In this document: one piece after another, positions 4,869 to 6,303 of the stretch
How positions within the stretch are numbered: the stretch's first letter is position 1
How the letters are laid out: each line of letters starts with the position of its first letter
Assembly (NCBI GenBank): GCA_902767195.1
Contig: CACXGS010000379.1
Coordinates: 1-6,303 of the forward strand
Length of the DNA: 6,303 nt
Reading direction: 5' to 3'
From: an uncultured Lachnospiraceae bacterium
GTDB lineage: Bacteria; Bacillota_A; Clostridia; Lachnospirales; Lachnospiraceae
The notes under the pieces: model-generated
The model's input: only the letters and a program-made list of their open reading frames with translations
What the model was told of the DNA's origin: nothing
The model's database searches: none
Position numbers and translations under genes: made by a program

Positions 4869-6303
4869 ATGTATAAGAAGGTTTCGACGAATCTGGATTT
4901 CGTTAAACGGGAAAAAGAAACAGTCCAATTCTGGAATGATAATGATATCTTCCGGAAGAGCATGAAGATCCGGGAAGGCTGTCCGGCCTACACTTTTTAT
5001 GACGGGCCGCCTACAGCTAACGGAAAGCCGCATATCGGTCACGTTCTGACCCGTGTCATCAAAGACATGATTCCCAGATACCATACCATGAAAGGGGAGA
5101 TGGTTCCGAGGAAGGCCGGATGGGATACCCATGGACTCCCTGTGGAGCTGGAAGTAGAAAAGCAGCTTGGCCTGGACGGGAAGGAGCAGATCGAGGAATA
5201 CGGCCTGGATCCCTTCATTAGAAAATGTAAAGAATCGGTATGGACCTACAAGGGTATGTGGGAGGATTTCTCCGGCACCGTAGGTTTTTGGGCTGACATG
5301 GATGACCCCTATGTTACCTATCATGATGATTACATTGAGTCCGAGTGGTGGGCCTTGAAAGAAATCTGGAACAAAGGCCTTCTGTACAAGGGATTTAAGA
5401 TTGTTCCCTACTGCCCGCGCTGTGGGACACCTCTCTCTTCTCATGAGGTGGCACAGGGATACAAGACCGTGAAGGAGCGGTCTGCCATCGTTCGTTTTAA
5501 AGTGAAAGAGGAAGATGCTTATTTCCTGGCATGGACTACAACACCATGGACTCTGGCCAGCAATATCGCCCTCTGTGTGAATCCGGATGCGGAGTATGCC
5601 AAAGTGAAGGCAGTGGACGGATATACTTATTATATGGCAAAAGAGCTGCTTGACCAGGTCCTTGGAGAATTGACAGATGACGACAGTCCGGCTTATGAGA
5701 TCCTGGAGACCATGACAGGAAAAGACCTGGAATATAAAGAATACGAGCCTTTATATCAGTGTGCGGCAGATGTTGCTGCCAAACAGCATAAGAAAGCTTT
5801 CTTTATTTACTGTGACAACTATGTCACTATGACAGACGGAACCGGTATCGTTCATATTGCTCCGGCATTTGGTGAAGATGATGCCCGGGTGGGAAGAAAG
5901 TATGATGCACCCTTCGTCCAGATGGTGGACGAGGCCGGTGTTATGAGACCGGAGACGCCTTTCGGAGGAATGCGGGCCAAGCCTACCCAGGAAGAGATGG
6001 ACCACGGTGCAGTAAGTGCCGACCCGGAGATTATCAAAGAGCTTTCCTCCAGAAAGCTTCTCTTTGCCGCTCCCAAGTTTGAACATGACTATCCTCACTG
6101 CTGGAGATGCGATACACCACTCTTATATTACGCAAGAGAATCCTGGTTTATCAAAATGACCGCAGTAAAAGAGGATTTAATTCGTAATAATAACACCATC
6201 AACTGGATCCCCAAGACGATTGGTACCGGTCGTTTCGGCGACTGGCTGGAGAATATCCAGGACTGGGGCATCTCCAGGAACCGTTACTGGGGCACTCCGC
6301 TCA
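4869..6303 (+). CDS. ileS: isoleucyl-tRNA synthetase, type 2 (eukaryote-like), 3' part outside the window
   Basis: IleRS charges tRNA-Ile with isoleucine in the cytoplasm and edits misactivated valine. The window holds the first 478 codons and runs open off the end; full-length enzymes are about 1,000 aa or more. Visible are the class I nucleotide-binding HIGH motif (55-58) in DGPPTANGKPHIGH, AGWDTHGLPVE (83-93), a CPRCG knuckle (182-186), and the CP1 editing domain with WTTTPWTLASN (222-232) and GTGIVHIAPAFGEDD (324-338). A second CWRC knuckle (411-414) and WGISRNRYWGTPL (466-478) lead back into the catalytic core. The KMSKS loop and anticodon domain lie outside. The wording TANGKPHIGHVLTRVIKDM rather than the YANGDIHIGHALNKILKD style of ordinary bacterial IleRS points to the type 2 clade, which includes mupirocin-tolerant enzymes. 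The start is ATG 4869 with AAGGAGG. It has its own promoter and leader terminator. Confidence 0.95.
   Translation, partial: MYKKVSTNLDFVKREKETVQFWNDNDIFRKSMKIREGCPAYTFYDGPPTANGKPHIGHVLTRVIKDMIPRYHTMKGEMVPRKAGWDTHGLPVELEVEKQLGLDGKEQIEEYGLDPFIRKCKESVWTYKGMWEDFSGTVGFWADMDDPYVTYHDDYIESEWWALKEIWNKGLLYKGFKIVPYCPRCGTPLSSHEVAQGYKTVKERSAIVRFKVKEEDAYFLAWTTTPWTLASNIALCVNPDAEYAKVKAVDGYTYYMAKELLDQVLGELTDDDSPAYEILETMTGKDLEYKEYEPLYQCAADVAAKQHKKAFFIYCDNYVTMTDGTGIVHIAPAFGEDDARVGRKYDAPFVQMVDEAGVMRPETPFGGMRAKPTQEEMDHGAVSADPEIIKELSSRKLLFAAPKFEHDYPHCWRCDTPLLYYARESWFIKMTAVKEDLIRNNNTINWIPKTIGTGRFGDWLENIQDWGISRNRYWGTPL

Noticed and set aside
4786..4965. Plus-strand frame from ATG 4786 (open from GTG 4768) across the ileS leader, as a leader peptide for attenuation
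   Set aside because: It has no ribosome binding site, runs nearly 100 nt into ileS in another frame, and shows scattered rather than clustered Ile codons.
4818..5444. 208-aa minus-strand open frame opposite ileS
   Set aside because: It is antisense to conserved IleRS motifs, including HIGH and CPRCG, with no domain of its own.

Overview
The window looks like chromosomal housekeeping DNA from a low-to-mid GC Bacillota, most likely a Lachnospiraceae-type gut clostridium. This rests on the tRNA-Met / tilS / hpt / ftsH order known from Bacillus and clostridia, strong AGGAGG-type ribosome binding sites, a tRNA gene without encoded CCA, and the general look of the proteins. The genus is not determinable from the sequence alone.

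Layout. Positions 1-46 are the 3' part of an elongator tRNA-Met(CAT) gene, closed by its own intrinsic terminator (53-78). A co-directional plus-strand operon follows: tilS (122-1597, tRNA-Ile lysidine synthase), hpt (1554-2081, hypoxanthine/guanine phosphoribosyltransferase, overlapping tilS by 44 nt) and ftsH (2132-3961, GTG start, membrane AAA+ zinc protease). From 3962 to about 4119 there is no gene, but there are two small inverted repeats, two C-runs and a possible short-RNA promoter. A strong bidirectional terminator (4120-4155) ends both the ftsH operon and a convergent minus-strand gene (4162-4623) for a small membrane-anchored or secreted SH3b-domain protein. Between this gene and ileS lies a compact divergent promoter region (4624-4868). 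It has near-consensus promoters on both strands, a dyad over the minus-strand -35, and direct repeats around the plus-strand promoter. The ileS leader contains an intrinsic terminator just before the ribosome binding site. The last 1.4 kb is the 5' part of ileS (4869 to the window end), which reads as the eukaryote-like type 2 isoleucyl-tRNA synthetase.

Functionally the window is translation- and proteostasis-heavy: an AUG-reading tRNA, the enzyme that stops tRNA-Ile(CAU) from being read as Met, purine salvage, a membrane quality-control protease, and the synthetase that charges tRNA-Ile. I see no mobile element, CRISPR array, defence system or obviously novel multi-gene system. The points most worth a second look are non-coding or organisational: the ileS leader (terminator, no T-box), the 17-codon minicistron bridging hpt and ftsH, the possible small RNA after ftsH, and the orphan SH3b protein with its dyad-marked promoter.
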